DNA from: Pseudomonas serboccidentalis
Lineage (GTDB): Bacteria > Pseudomonadota > Gammaproteobacteria > Pseudomonadales > Pseudomonadaceae
Assembly: GCF_028830055.1 (NCBI RefSeq)
Contig: NZ_CP101655.1
Coordinates: forward strand, 3,638,204-3,702,203
Reading direction: 5' to 3'
DNA length: 64,000 bases
This document shows positions 28,131 to 36,982 of the stretch, piece after piece (the first letter of the stretch is position 1; each line of letters opens with the position of its first letter). The position numbers and the translations under genes were made by a program. The notes under the pieces are model-generated. The model was not told where the DNA came from. It saw nothing but the letters and a program-made list of their open reading frames with translations, and searched no databases.

Positions 28131-29966
28131 TTATTTTTTCAACGCCCAACGGTAGCCACTACGTAGAAGTGGTGCAAGCCGTGGAAATCTGAACATTATA
28201 GAACGTTTCAAAGAAACTATTACTCCCCCTGCAAAGCGTGCCGTTCTGGCGATTTGCATTTGCTCACGTAGGTCTCCAGAAGGAAAGCAACTAGATAGCG
28301 CCTGCACTTTATATTCTAGCTTGACGTAATTCTTCGATGCCTGTGCGGGCGTCATTATACACCGACTTATAAAACCAGCATCTTGAGCACAATACGTAAT
28401 CAGCCGCTCAAGCACATGAGGAAGATCTCCATCTCCATAGCGCTCTTCATCAAAGTCACTCCACTTCCACTCATGCTCAAACAGCTTTCTCAACGCAACC
28501 GGCCTGAACCAATACATCGAGCCATACGTTGCGATGGGTGTCTCGATGTCTAAAGGGACGTTCAAGCCAATTTTGCTGGCGACGTCCACAGCTCGTTCTC
28601 TATTGAGAAACCATCCGTGACCTAAGGTGGGATAACCAATATGCACTGCAGGCGGCATCGCAACCCCCACCCATGGCTCTGCTTCAAACATCTCAAGCAC
28701 ATTGGTTACATATTCATTACTGGAAAGAAGGTTCTCGAACAGATGGCGTTTGAACATTGACGCTTTGGCCCAGCCATCTTGCGGAGACTTCTTGCTATGA
28801 AGCCTGCAAATATAATCAAATCCACCTTGGAGCACGACATCGCGGCAAGTAATAAATAATGCAGATGTATCCCTGCCAAAATTGGAAGCGCAAACCAATA
28901 CCGAAAAATCACAAAAACTCAAACCGGCGAGCGTATTGATGATCTGCGTTTTCTTTTCTTCGGAATCAGTAGTGATAAATAATGAACAGACCAACGGAAT
29001 ATTTTTTACCAAGTCCATTATCTCATCCAGCATATCGACATAATAAATATGCGCGATAACAGCGACCCTCTTCAGGGAGAGTCCAGGACTAATGGAGTTA
29101 GCATGAGAGTCCGAAAGAATGCTCAACTGCTCGATATTTGTATAAATCGTACGCAAGGGCGTGGTACGGATCAGGTTTTTCCAGATCAACCCTTCATCAT
29201 AATCTGATTTCTCCCGTACAAAATCCAAGGCACGTTTGACATCAATTGCCTGGGATTCGAGAAAGACAGGATCGTGAAAAAAAGGCCGTCGCTTTAAAAT
29301 CGGCGAACGTCGCTCGATGGTTAAATCAATTTCAGAAAAAACCGGATGATCGGTATTGTAGGTCGCTGGATCTAAATAAACAGCACATTGAAAACCCAAG
29401 TCTTTGAAATACTGGGTAAAACGCCCCTCATGCTTTAAAATAGACTCCTCATAAGAGTTTATCATTGGCATTTCATGCCAATATTTATAAAAGCTATCAG
29501 AGCAAAGCATTTTATTACGAACAGCGATGAAGTGCGATTGGATATGAAACGGCAAATCGCCTTTACCGGTAAATGGATTTGGCGAAATCTGATTGTGAGC
29601 AGATACCCCCCAAAAATCCACGTTCGCTTCATTCATCGAATCAAACAGTTCCGAAAAAGGAAAAATCGGAGCGTAGAATGTATAGTTTAGAAACAGCGCC
29701 TCGTCGTACTGACGCAGCTCTTCCCAGCCAAACTTCTCTATCGACTCTTTATAAGCCCAAACATCAAAACCAGTATTTTCCCGGCAGTAAACAGTATCGA
29801 CTAATTGCTCAACTTTCTCTAAAGAACCCGTAGCAATTTTAGAGTTAGAAACAAAAAATATGGTATCGACGTGCGCACGAAGCTTACGAAGCTTATAGAC
29901 TATATAGTCATCCACAACTCCGTCATTATCATAAAAAAGATAAAAAGCAACTCTACGCATATTCAA
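28131..29966 (-). CDS. RgpF-type rhamnan synthesis protein (second copy)
   Basis: Protein of 611 aa of the rhamnan synthesis F family (PF05045), putative glycosyltransferase. The N-terminal half has FYLFYDNDGVVDDY and the ENTGFDVWAY and NYTFYAPIFPF motifs. The second half begins with VAVIAHIYYVDMLDEI and contains NFGRDTSALFIT, LHSKKSPQDGW and YGSMYWFRP, so each protein seems to carry two related GT-like halves. It is a diverged paralogue of the upstream protein at 30077. Start 29966 or 29960. Low G+C compared with the flanks. Confidence 0.85.
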   Translation of the reverse strand: MNMRRVAFYLFYDNDGVVDDYIVYKLRKLRAHVDTIFFVSNSKIATGSLEKVEQLVDTVYCRENTGFDVWAYKESIEKFGWEELRQYDEALFLNYTFYAPIFPFSELFDSMNEANVDFWGVSAHNQISPNPFTGKGDLPFHIQSHFIAVRNKMLCSDSFYKYWHEMPMINSYEESILKHEGRFTQYFKDLGFQCAVYLDPATYNTDHPVFSEIDLTIERRSPILKRRPFFHDPVFLESQAIDVKRALDFVREKSDYDEGLIWKNLIRTTPLRTIYTNIEQLSILSDSHANSISPGLSLKRVAVIAHIYYVDMLDEIMDLVKNIPLVCSLFITTDSEEKKTQIINTLAGLSFCDFSVLVCASNFGRDTSALFITCRDVVLQGGFDYICRLHSKKSPQDGWAKASMFKRHLFENLLSSNEYVTNVLEMFEAEPWVGVAMPPAVHIGYPTLGHGWFLNRERAVDVASKIGLNVPLDIETPIATYGSMYWFRPVALRKLFEHEWKWSDFDEERYGDGDLPHVLERLITYCAQDAGFISRCIMTPAQASKNYVKLEYKVQALSSCFPSGDLREQMQIARTARFAGGVIVSLKRSIMFRFPRLAPLLRSGYRWALKK

Positions 29967-30032
29967 TCTGATTCCATTAAGCTCTCAAATAAACCATATG
30001 CACTCATCACGCAAAAGCACATGCATAGACTT

Positions 30033-30070
30033 ATGATAAATGGCGAACCGTCAGATTCGCCATTTATCAT
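30033..30070. other. Long perfect hairpin between the two rgpF genes
   Basis: ATGATAAATGGCGAA and its exact inverse TTCGCCATTTATCAT form a 15-base-pair stem with an 8-base loop, six bases after the stop of the upstream rgpF gene. No T-run follows in either direction, so it is not a classical terminator. Confidence 0.85.
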
Positions 30071-30076
30071 TGCTGC

Positions 30077-32092
30077 TTACTTACCTCTGAACAACGATGC
30101 GAGTCGATTCAATACTCGTCGTTGAACAGACAGCTTCGCTCGATCTACCCAACGCAGGCGAGTCAAAATATCCGAATCGCCCATGAAAGAGTTCAATTTA
30201 TCGTTCAAGATTCGAGCCTGATCCAAAGCTCCCATCTTTTCACGAAACGTCCCACCTGGCAAGAATGTTACCAGTTTCTCATGCAGCTCTCTCGCTTGAT
30301 CCAGCCACTCGACAGGAGGCACGTAAGTATTGTTCGCTGTAGAATAATGGTCTACGCGATTACAAACATCCTTGGCTTTATCCAACCATTGAATTTGATA
30401 CTGTATGTTTCCGTTAGGCAACATAGAACCAAGCCGTTGAAGCTTGTATTCCAGCTTCGTATAGTTGATCGATGCCTGATATGTGTTAAGGACACATCTC
30501 AAGTGATAGCCATCACTCATCACTGAATAACCTAGCAACCTCTCTAGTACGTGAGCCAGGCCGCCGTCCATATGATTCGGCTCAGGAGCAAAGTCGGACC
30601 ATTTGAACGGATAGGTTGAAATTTTCTTGATAGCCTCTGGCCGGAACCAAAACATCGTTCCATACGGCGCCATTGGTGTTGAGTCATCAAATGCAGTGGT
30701 AATGCCTAACTTTTTCGCCCACTCCGTCGCTGGCTTGCGGTTCTCGAACCAAGCGTGCCCCAATGTAGGGTAGGCAATATGAACAACAGGAGGAAAAATC
30801 ATCCCCAAACTTTCATTTTTTTCAAACAACCCAAGAACGCGCTTTACATATCCTGGACTGTGCAAGAGGTTGTCAAACATATGCTGTTTGAACAGCAACG
30901 CCATATTATGACCATTTTGCGGGGATTTTTTTGAATGAACCCGGCACAGATAGTCATATTCACCTGACAACAGAACATCGCGAAGCGTCATGAACAGGGA
31001 GCCCATGTCCCTTCCACGATTCTCCTCGGTAACGCGCACCTCAAATTTATTCACATTATATTTCAGTAGAGCAAGCTCGATATTCTTTTTCTTCTGCTCA
31101 TCACTAGTAGTAATATAAAGATCATATGCGTATGGAATATTAGTAATATACGACATAGCCTCTTCAAGCATGTCATCATAATACAAGTGAGCCAGCACCG
31201 CGATACGGCGCGGCTTACTATCCAATTCTTCAAAGTCCTCACCCGGAAGAACCTCGAGCAAATCCATATTGGTATGAAGCGTTCGCGGCTGGGTACTGCG
31301 GACAACATTCTTCCAAATAAGAGAAGTGTCGTAATCACTTTCCTCTTCTATTTTTTTCATTACCCCTTTCAGGGTCATCGCGTTTTGTTCTAGAAATATC
31401 GGATCATGAAAAAACGGGCGCCGCTTTAGAATTGGGCTGCGATTCTCAAACATCAACTCAATACTCTGGAACGCGGAGTATTCGGTTGGATAATCTTCTA
31501 CAGGAAAGGTTACCTCGAAGCTGAATCCGCAATCACTAAAATGCTTAGTAAAGCGAGACTCATGCTGAAGAATAGAGTCCACATAGGAGTTAATCATCGG
31601 CATCTCACGCCAATATTGCTTGAACTCCGGAGATGTGAACATTTTCTTACGCACTGCAATCCAGTGCGAGTTCAAATGAAGCGGAAGCTCATCACGCCCA
31701 GTGAACGGGTTAGGCACCATAGCCTTATGCGCAGTGATCCCCCAAAAATCGCAATCCATCGCGTCCATTTTTTCAAACGTTTCAGAGAACGGAAAAATCG
31801 GACCGAAGAATGTGTAATTCATCAGAATCAGTTCATCATATTCTTCTAACTTATCGAGACCAAAGGTCTCCATCGCTTCTTTATATCCCCAAACATCAAA
31901 ACCGATATTCTCACGGACATAAACGACATCAACAACATCTTCAAGCTTCTTTCTTGACTCGACTGTCAGCGCAGAGTTTGACACGACAAAAATTGTATCA
32001 ATACTTTCCTTCAGCGATTTCAATTTATGAGTAACATAGTCATCAACCTGACCCTGCTCATCATAAAAAAGATAAAATAGTACGCGCTTCAT
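30077..32092 (-). CDS. RgpF-type rhamnan synthesis protein (first copy)
   Basis: Protein of 671 aa, same family and layout as the next gene. N-terminal half: FYLFYDEQGQVDDYVTHKL, RENIGFDVWGYKEAME, MNYTFFGPIFPF. Second half: IAVLAHLYYDDMLEEA, ENRGRDMGSLFMTLRDVLL, RVHSKKSPQNGH, PYGTMFWFRPEA. An extra C-terminal segment of about 60 residues, rich in WLDQAR/LDQAR/WVDRAK helical repeats (about 560-650), is missing or short in the second copy. It is probably a rhamnosyl or 6-deoxyhexosyl transferase extending the O-chain; linkage cannot be read from sequence. Confidence 0.85.
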   Translation of the reverse strand: MKRVLFYLFYDEQGQVDDYVTHKLKSLKESIDTIFVVSNSALTVESRKKLEDVVDVVYVRENIGFDVWGYKEAMETFGLDKLEEYDELILMNYTFFGPIFPFSETFEKMDAMDCDFWGITAHKAMVPNPFTGRDELPLHLNSHWIAVRKKMFTSPEFKQYWREMPMINSYVDSILQHESRFTKHFSDCGFSFEVTFPVEDYPTEYSAFQSIELMFENRSPILKRRPFFHDPIFLEQNAMTLKGVMKKIEEESDYDTSLIWKNVVRSTQPRTLHTNMDLLEVLPGEDFEELDSKPRRIAVLAHLYYDDMLEEAMSYITNIPYAYDLYITTSDEQKKKNIELALLKYNVNKFEVRVTEENRGRDMGSLFMTLRDVLLSGEYDYLCRVHSKKSPQNGHNMALLFKQHMFDNLLHSPGYVKRVLGLFEKNESLGMIFPPVVHIAYPTLGHAWFENRKPATEWAKKLGITTAFDDSTPMAPYGTMFWFRPEAIKKISTYPFKWSDFAPEPNHMDGGLAHVLERLLGYSVMSDGYHLRCVLNTYQASINYTKLEYKLQRLGSMLPNGNIQYQIQWLDKAKDVCNRVDHYSTANNTYVPPVEWLDQARELHEKLVTFLPGGTFREKMGALDQARILNDKLNSFMGDSDILTRLRWVDRAKLSVQRRVLNRLASLFRGK

Positions 32093-32115
32093 ATAACCAC
32101 CAATTCAAATAAGGC

Positions 32116-33315
32116 TTATTTTTTTTCAATCGAAAATAGTTTTTTTGCCAGCCACGTCCGGCTACTTGTAAGCGCAAGGAGCTCCGTATAACTCGCTTGG
32201 GCATCACGCAACTGCTGCTGACAGCTTTCTTCTCGCGCAGCCACGATCCCAAGCTCATATGAAACTTCATTGAGTGAATTTATCAATTTAGATATCTCCA
32301 CCTTGCTCTCGGAGAGCGCTTCCTCCATTTTTTTTTGCGAGTTTTTCAGCTCGATCAACTCGGCATGTTGCTTAAAAAAAACATCGTTATGATGCTGCCT
32401 CAGCCCATCGAGCTCAGCCTGCTGCAAGAATTTCTCTTCATCTCGCTGTTCAAGAGCTCTATTAACTGCCTCGCGCATTGGAGAAGAAAAAAGAGCCAGC
32501 ATTTCTGAAAACTCGATCTGCGCGTTTTCGATAACCTGCCAATAATCACTCTGCATTTCATTGCACACAGAATACACACGCTCTGCAAACGTTCTCCCTT
32601 TGCGTTGTGGATCTGCGTTTGAGTTGTGATCATGATGACGATTCTCAACCCCCAGGTAAGCATCAACTTCTTGCTTCGAGTCTGCAATCGAAACGGGCCA
32701 CTCAAGCTTCAGTTCGGCTGCAACCCGCTCCACACTGGCAGCCCAATCCGCCAACAATTGATCATAAGTAATTATCGATCGGGGAATTTCACGTGTGGCT
32801 TTTTCAGCTTCAAAAAAGTATTCAAGCCACAAAATTTCAGTATGTCTGGGCCCCCACTGTTCCTCACCGACCATTCGAGCGACAGAACTCGCAACCTCAT
32901 CAGGATGACGGGTAACCAGTAACGCACGAGGCGCAATGTTCAGCGAACGAAGGACTCTGAGCCATAGAGGAACAATACGACACATTCTCGGCTCTTTGAT
33001 AATCCAAAGCGTTTGGTCGCTATATTCACGTCGAACCAGCTCGACCAGCTCTTCATGTGCCTTCTGGGTCGCTGGATGCTCAAGCCACCCCTCAGGCATT
33101 TCACTGACATCAAACCAGGTACGCCCTAAAGCCGTTAGTAGCCGCTCATGAATGGCCAACGCATCCGCGCTTTCAAAAAAGCCTTTAGGGTTCGGTTTGG
33201 CTGCAGGCAACAAGTTTCCCGACAACGCCGCCCCGCGTAAATTGAGCACACGGGTTACTGCCGAGGTACCGCTACGTGGCATTCCCAACACCAAAATCGC
33301 TGTAGGGTTATTCAT
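32116..33315 (-). CDS. Sulfotransferase with C-terminal coiled coil
   Basis: Protein of 399 aa. The N-terminal sulfotransferase domain (about 5-215) has the PAPS 5'-phosphosulfate loop GMPRSGTSAV (11-20) and a 3'-phosphate region VTRHPDEVASSVAR (Arg136, Ser143/144). Residues about 285-382 form a long charged helix with heptad spacing, a probable coiled coil, and the tail TSSRTWLAKKLFSIEKK is basic and amphipathic. The ATG overlaps the wzt stop by eight bases (ATGAATAA). Wzt-linked position plus a coiled coil recall WbdD, the chain terminator of E. coli O9a. Likely role: PAPS-dependent sulfation of the O-polysaccharide (inference). Confidence 0.83.
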   Translation of the reverse strand: MNNPTAILVLGMPRSGTSAVTRVLNLRGAALSGNLLPAAKPNPKGFFESADALAIHERLLTALGRTWFDVSEMPEGWLEHPATQKAHEELVELVRREYSDQTLWIIKEPRMCRIVPLWLRVLRSLNIAPRALLVTRHPDEVASSVARMVGEEQWGPRHTEILWLEYFFEAEKATREIPRSIITYDQLLADWAASVERVAAELKLEWPVSIADSKQEVDAYLGVENRHHDHNSNADPQRKGRTFAERVYSVCNEMQSDYWQVIENAQIEFSEMLALFSSPMREAVNRALEQRDEEKFLQQAELDGLRQHHNDVFFKQHAELIELKNSQKKMEEALSESKVEISKLINSLNEVSYELGIVAAREESCQQQLRDAQASYTELLALTSSRTWLAKKLFSIEKK

Positions 33316-34711
33316 GATGAGTTACCGCCAAATCTATAGAGGAGAACCATAAATCGGGCGATTCAACCAAATCTGTCAAACCGGTAGAAAGGCGCGATGG
33401 ATTAGGCAGCACCCGAAACATTCCGACATCAATTTTTCGATCCAAGAACTGCTCTTGTCCATCTAGAACAGCCAACACCCCGGCGTTCAAAAAATACATT
33501 GCAGGCATTAACTGGCAGACAAAAGGAAAAACAGCCTTGACTCGAGTACCCTTTTCTACTACATCTATCGCGTTTTGGATCGTGGAACTAACTGCACCGC
33601 TCAGTTCCAGTCCGGATGTAGTACGAATCATCATACCGAATCTTACCTTCTCGGCAGACTCTGCAAACTCTGCTTCGTACACAAAATTATAGGCCTCACC
33701 TTCCTGAATCACATTGACTCGGCGACCGTCAAGAGTTTCAATCTGAGAATTATTTATGGACACACCGTTGGACTTATAGCTTAGTGTGCTTTGCGGGACC
33801 ATGCCCTCATCATAATAAGCGCCTTCTTTAGTCTCAGCATCTTTCTTAGCACTGATTACCAACTTTGAGTCGACTCTATCGGCGACCGAAACAAACTTGT
33901 CAGAATCTTGCAAGTCATCATTCACTTGCAATTTTATCTCTGCCCTCAGCGCTTCCACAGAGTCAGCAGGAGAATAGATTAATTTGTGATACTTAGAGAC
34001 AACCGACTTTGGACCGCCTAGGGCGAGTAACTCCCCTTTGTCCAGAAGAACAGCTCGGTCACAAAGCTCGGTTACAATCCCGGCAGAATGAGATACGAAC
34101 AGGATAGTAGAACCTTCATCCCTTAGACGCTGAATACGTGCAAAACACTTACGCTGAAAAGCTTCGTCACCAACGGCCAGCGCCTCATCTACAATGAGTA
34201 AATCCGGGCTCACATTGATAGCTACGGAGAAAGCCAAACGGACATACATTCCGCTTGAATAACTCTTTACCGGTTGCTCTATAAAATCACCGATATCGGC
34301 AAATGCTGCGATTGCCTCAAATCGTGAATCGATCTCTTCCTTGGAAAGACCAAGTACAGAACCATTCAAGTAAACATTCTCACGCCCGGTAAAGTCTGGA
34401 TTGAAACCAGCACCCAACTCAAGTAATGCAGCGATTCGCCCGTTAACCTTTATCGCACCTTGACTAGGAAATAGCGTACCGCAAATTAGCTGCAGTAAAG
34501 TTGACTTACCGGAGCCGTTACGACCGACAATCCCAAACGTTTCTCCACGCTTGACTTCAAAACTGATGTTTTTTAAAGCATGAAACTCCCTGAACCAAAT
34601 CTTTTTCTTACTTGCTGGAGAAAGCATCTGCAGAAGTCGATGGTGGGGTTTGTCATACACAGGAAAGCTTTTACTTAAATTGCTCACAATTACCGCAGCG
34701 TCAGAGCACAT
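33308..34711 (-). CDS. wzt: Wzt, ATP-binding subunit of O-antigen ABC exporter with C-terminal sugar-binding domain
   Basis: Protein of 467 aa. The ABC domain (1-250) has Walker A GRNGSGKST (63-71), signature YSSGM (151-155), Walker B LLIVDE (171-176) and His208. A linker leads to a beta-sandwich C-terminal domain (about 320-460, e.g. VRFGMMIRTTSGLELSG) like the one that recognises the capped chain end in O9a Wzt. ATG 34711 follows GAAGGGGG and overlaps the end of wzm; the longer open frame is not needed. It overlaps the sulfotransferase gene downstream. Confidence 0.93.
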   Translation of the reverse strand: MCSDAAVIVSNLSKSFPVYDKPHHRLLQMLSPASKKKIWFREFHALKNISFEVKRGETFGIVGRNGSGKSTLLQLICGTLFPSQGAIKVNGRIAALLELGAGFNPDFTGRENVYLNGSVLGLSKEEIDSRFEAIAAFADIGDFIEQPVKSYSSGMYVRLAFSVAINVSPDLLIVDEALAVGDEAFQRKCFARIQRLRDEGSTILFVSHSAGIVTELCDRAVLLDKGELLALGGPKSVVSKYHKLIYSPADSVEALRAEIKLQVNDDLQDSDKFVSVADRVDSKLVISAKKDAETKEGAYYDEGMVPQSTLSYKSNGVSINNSQIETLDGRRVNVIQEGEAYNFVYEAEFAESAEKVRFGMMIRTTSGLELSGAVSSTIQNAIDVVEKGTRVKAVFPFVCQLMPAMYFLNAGVLAVLDGQEQFLDRKIDVGMFRVLPNPSRLSTGLTDLVESPDLWFSSIDLAVTHHE

Positions 34712-35531
34712 CACCAAACCCCCTTCTTGTCGCCGAAAACCACGTATATCCGACCAATGCAAACAGCGAACTGGCCAAGGCATACAGCCCTAATCCGGCC
34801 CAATCAGGCATCCCCCCCCAAAGAGAAACCTCTCGAGCCTGATCGATAATAAAGGTCAATGGATTGAGCGAAAATACAAATCGATATTGTTCTGGAATAG
34901 CATTAACCGGAACGACAGCTGAAGAAGTGAACAATAGTGCAGTGGACAACACTCCCGTAACCTGACTGATATCCCGAATATAAACACCCAGAGCTGAAAG
35001 AAACCAGCCAACCCCCAACATCAATATGACCAAGGGCAAAAACACCACCGGCAAAAGGACAATAGTCCAGGAAAATTGATGATCGACTGCCAGCCTCAGC
35101 ACGATTAGGACTACAACGTTCATAAAGGTATGAAACAACGCCGAGACCACCATCGGCCAAGGAAGTATCTCAATAGGAAAAATAACTTTCTTAACGTAAC
35201 TTACATTGCTGGTAATCAGCATTGGGGCACGAGTGAAACACTCCGCAAAAAAGCCATGAACGATAAGGCCAACAAAAAGAATTATCGCAAAACTGTTGAC
35301 CGAACCGGCTGGTTGAGGCCAGCGGCTATTAAGAATGCTGCCGAATGCAAAAGCGTAAACACACAGCATCAAAAAAGGGCTTAATATCGACCACAACAGG
35401 CCAAAACTAGCGCCCCGATATCGCCCAAGCACTTCACGCTTGCTCAATGCAAGTATCAACGAACGATTACGCACAACCGAAATGGCCGGTGCAAGAACAC
35501 TTGTTTTTAAACTTCCAACAAAACTGGCCAT
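34701..35531 (-). CDS. wzm: Wzm, permease subunit of O-antigen ABC exporter
   Basis: Integral membrane protein of 276 aa, ABC-2 type, about six TM helices, with the typical start SKREVLGRYRGASFGLLWSI. Together with Wzt it moves lipid-linked O-polysaccharide across the inner membrane. ATG 35531 has TTGGAG at good spacing; an upstream in-frame ATG (35579) would add 16 residues with no family support. Preceded by 187 bases of very AT-rich DNA that could hold an internal promoter. Confidence 0.92.
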   Translation of the reverse strand: MASFVGSLKTSVLAPAISVVRNRSLILALSKREVLGRYRGASFGLLWSILSPFLMLCVYAFAFGSILNSRWPQPAGSVNSFAIILFVGLIVHGFFAECFTRAPMLITSNVSYVKKVIFPIEILPWPMVVSALFHTFMNVVVLIVLRLAVDHQFSWTIVLLPVVFLPLVILMLGVGWFLSALGVYIRDISQVTGVLSTALLFTSSAVVPVNAIPEQYRFVFSLNPLTFIIDQAREVSLWGGMPDWAGLGLYALASSLFALVGYTWFSATRRGFGDVL

Positions 35532-35718
35532 AGCCACTCCAAGAAGTATCGCACTATCTAATAAACAAAATAATCTCAATAATCAAAAAAACAAACTACT
35601 GACATAAATTGTAAACACCACAAACTGATACACCAGAAAAAACCTCTATATTTCCTTGAGAAACTTTTAGCCTTTCCGCTAAAAATTTAAATCTATTCAC
35701 CTGCATACATAATCCTAT

Positions 35719-36657
35719 TCAAATTCTGTTGAGCAACACGGCTACCCAAAGAGCCAAATTCCCCTGCAGTGTTTGCCTATAGACACCTGAACGCATTAAA
35801 AAAATACACCGTTTCAATAACGGCGAGCATCTAGCCCGCTCAAAATTTTCCAGGACCATCAGATTTGAGGGAGGCATACGCTCTTTTAATAAACCAACCG
35901 CTTTAAGGTTACGTCTATTCCACTCGATAAAACGACCACCAAGCATTTTCTTTAAACGCGCCAAGCCGGATATAACACCTGCATTGGCACCGATAACATT
36001 ATCTGAATGTTGTCTATAGCTGACGTGCGATTCGAAATCGTAATAAACTCGACCGCCACAGGCCGTCACAAGTATGTAAAACCACCAATCATGTGAAATG
36101 ACTTCTGAATTGGCAGTAGCGCTGGCTATTGCTTTCAACGCATGGTTGAACACCATCGTATTTCCGCCGGCAAGACTTTGCACCAACGCATTCTTAAAAC
36201 TCGGCGGATATTTAAAGAGAGGTGAGTTACCAACTTTCACTCCCAACTCATTGACCAGCGCTGTTCGCCCACAATAAAGTGAAGGGGTCTCTACCGCGTG
36301 TTTTTTTAGCCACTGAATAGAAACGTAGAGTTTATCCTCTGACCATATATCGTCCTGATCACAGAACGCGTAATAATCCGCAACGATACTCTGATTTTTG
36401 ACCAAAGAAAAAAAGTTGTTCACGTAACCTTGCTGCGGACCTGGGAGTACAAAAAATCGCTCTGTGCCTAGTTTTTTTTGATAGGCACGCAGAATCTCCA
36501 AGGTATGATCTTGCGATCCGTCATCAGACGCATATATAACCCAATTATCATAAGTTTGACTAATAATAGAGTCGATTTGCTCAGCGAGATAGCGCTCCCC
36601 CTGGTAGGTGCAAAGTAATATCGCGACCTTCCCAATCGTCTCGTTACTAACGGTCAC
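35719..36657 (-). CDS. GT2 family glycosyltransferase
   Basis: Protein of about 312 aa if read from GTG 36657, which is preceded by AAGGAAAG; the frame stays open a further 77 codons upstream to a TTG at 36888 and an in-frame ATG is at 36795. GT-A fold: VAILLCTYQGERYLAEQID near the N-terminus, SDDGSQDHT, and the DxD-like FCDQDDIW. It is similar in kind to rhamnosyl-type GT2 enzymes and to the protein at 38955, and probably adds one sugar of the O-repeat or adaptor. Confidence 0.83.
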   Translation of the reverse strand: MTVSNETIGKVAILLCTYQGERYLAEQIDSIISQTYDNWVIYASDDGSQDHTLEILRAYQKKLGTERFFVLPGPQQGYVNNFFSLVKNQSIVADYYAFCDQDDIWSEDKLYVSIQWLKKHAVETPSLYCGRTALVNELGVKVGNSPLFKYPPSFKNALVQSLAGGNTMVFNHALKAIASATANSEVISHDWWFYILVTACGGRVYYDFESHVSYRQHSDNVIGANAGVISGLARLKKMLGGRFIEWNRRNLKAVGLLKERMPPSNLMVLENFERARCSPLLKRCIFLMRSGVYRQTLQGNLALWVAVLLNRI

Positions 36658-36982
36658 CGCATTGCTTTCCTTGACTAAAAAAGAGTCACTCACCGTATGC
36701 AGACCGTTTTTCCGAGGTGCAACACATTTTTCGGGGGAGCATGTTCGATACCTTCGCGGCTTTGGCCAAAAACGGAGGCCACTGTCAGAAATCATTGGCT
36801 CTGAGGTCAGCAGCTTGAGGATCCTGAAATCGAAGGGGATACGAATATCAGGGTGTCTGATCTTATCAAACCCACGCAGGGATCTCAAAATATCACCGCT
36901 GGACCGTCATTCTGAGAAATCTTCTGGCCAAGGTTGCCCACCTTCACGGTAGATATCCCTCAAAAGTCATGAAAGCAAACTC
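36658..36982. other. Intergenic region with possible gene remnant
   Basis: 325 bases between wbpL and the GT2 gene. On the minus strand the frame of the GT2 gene stays open through most of it, and in another frame 36907-36966 reads LLRDIYREGGQPWPEDFSE then stop, which looks like the tail of a lost protein. I cannot name its family. No terminator or strong promoter recognised. Confidence 0.5.

Noticed and set aside
32116..33315. Sulfotransferase considered as a glycosyltransferase or adenylate kinase because of its P-loop-like start
   Set aside because: GMPRSGTS plus the VTRHPDEVASSVAR region are those of PAPS-dependent sulfotransferases.
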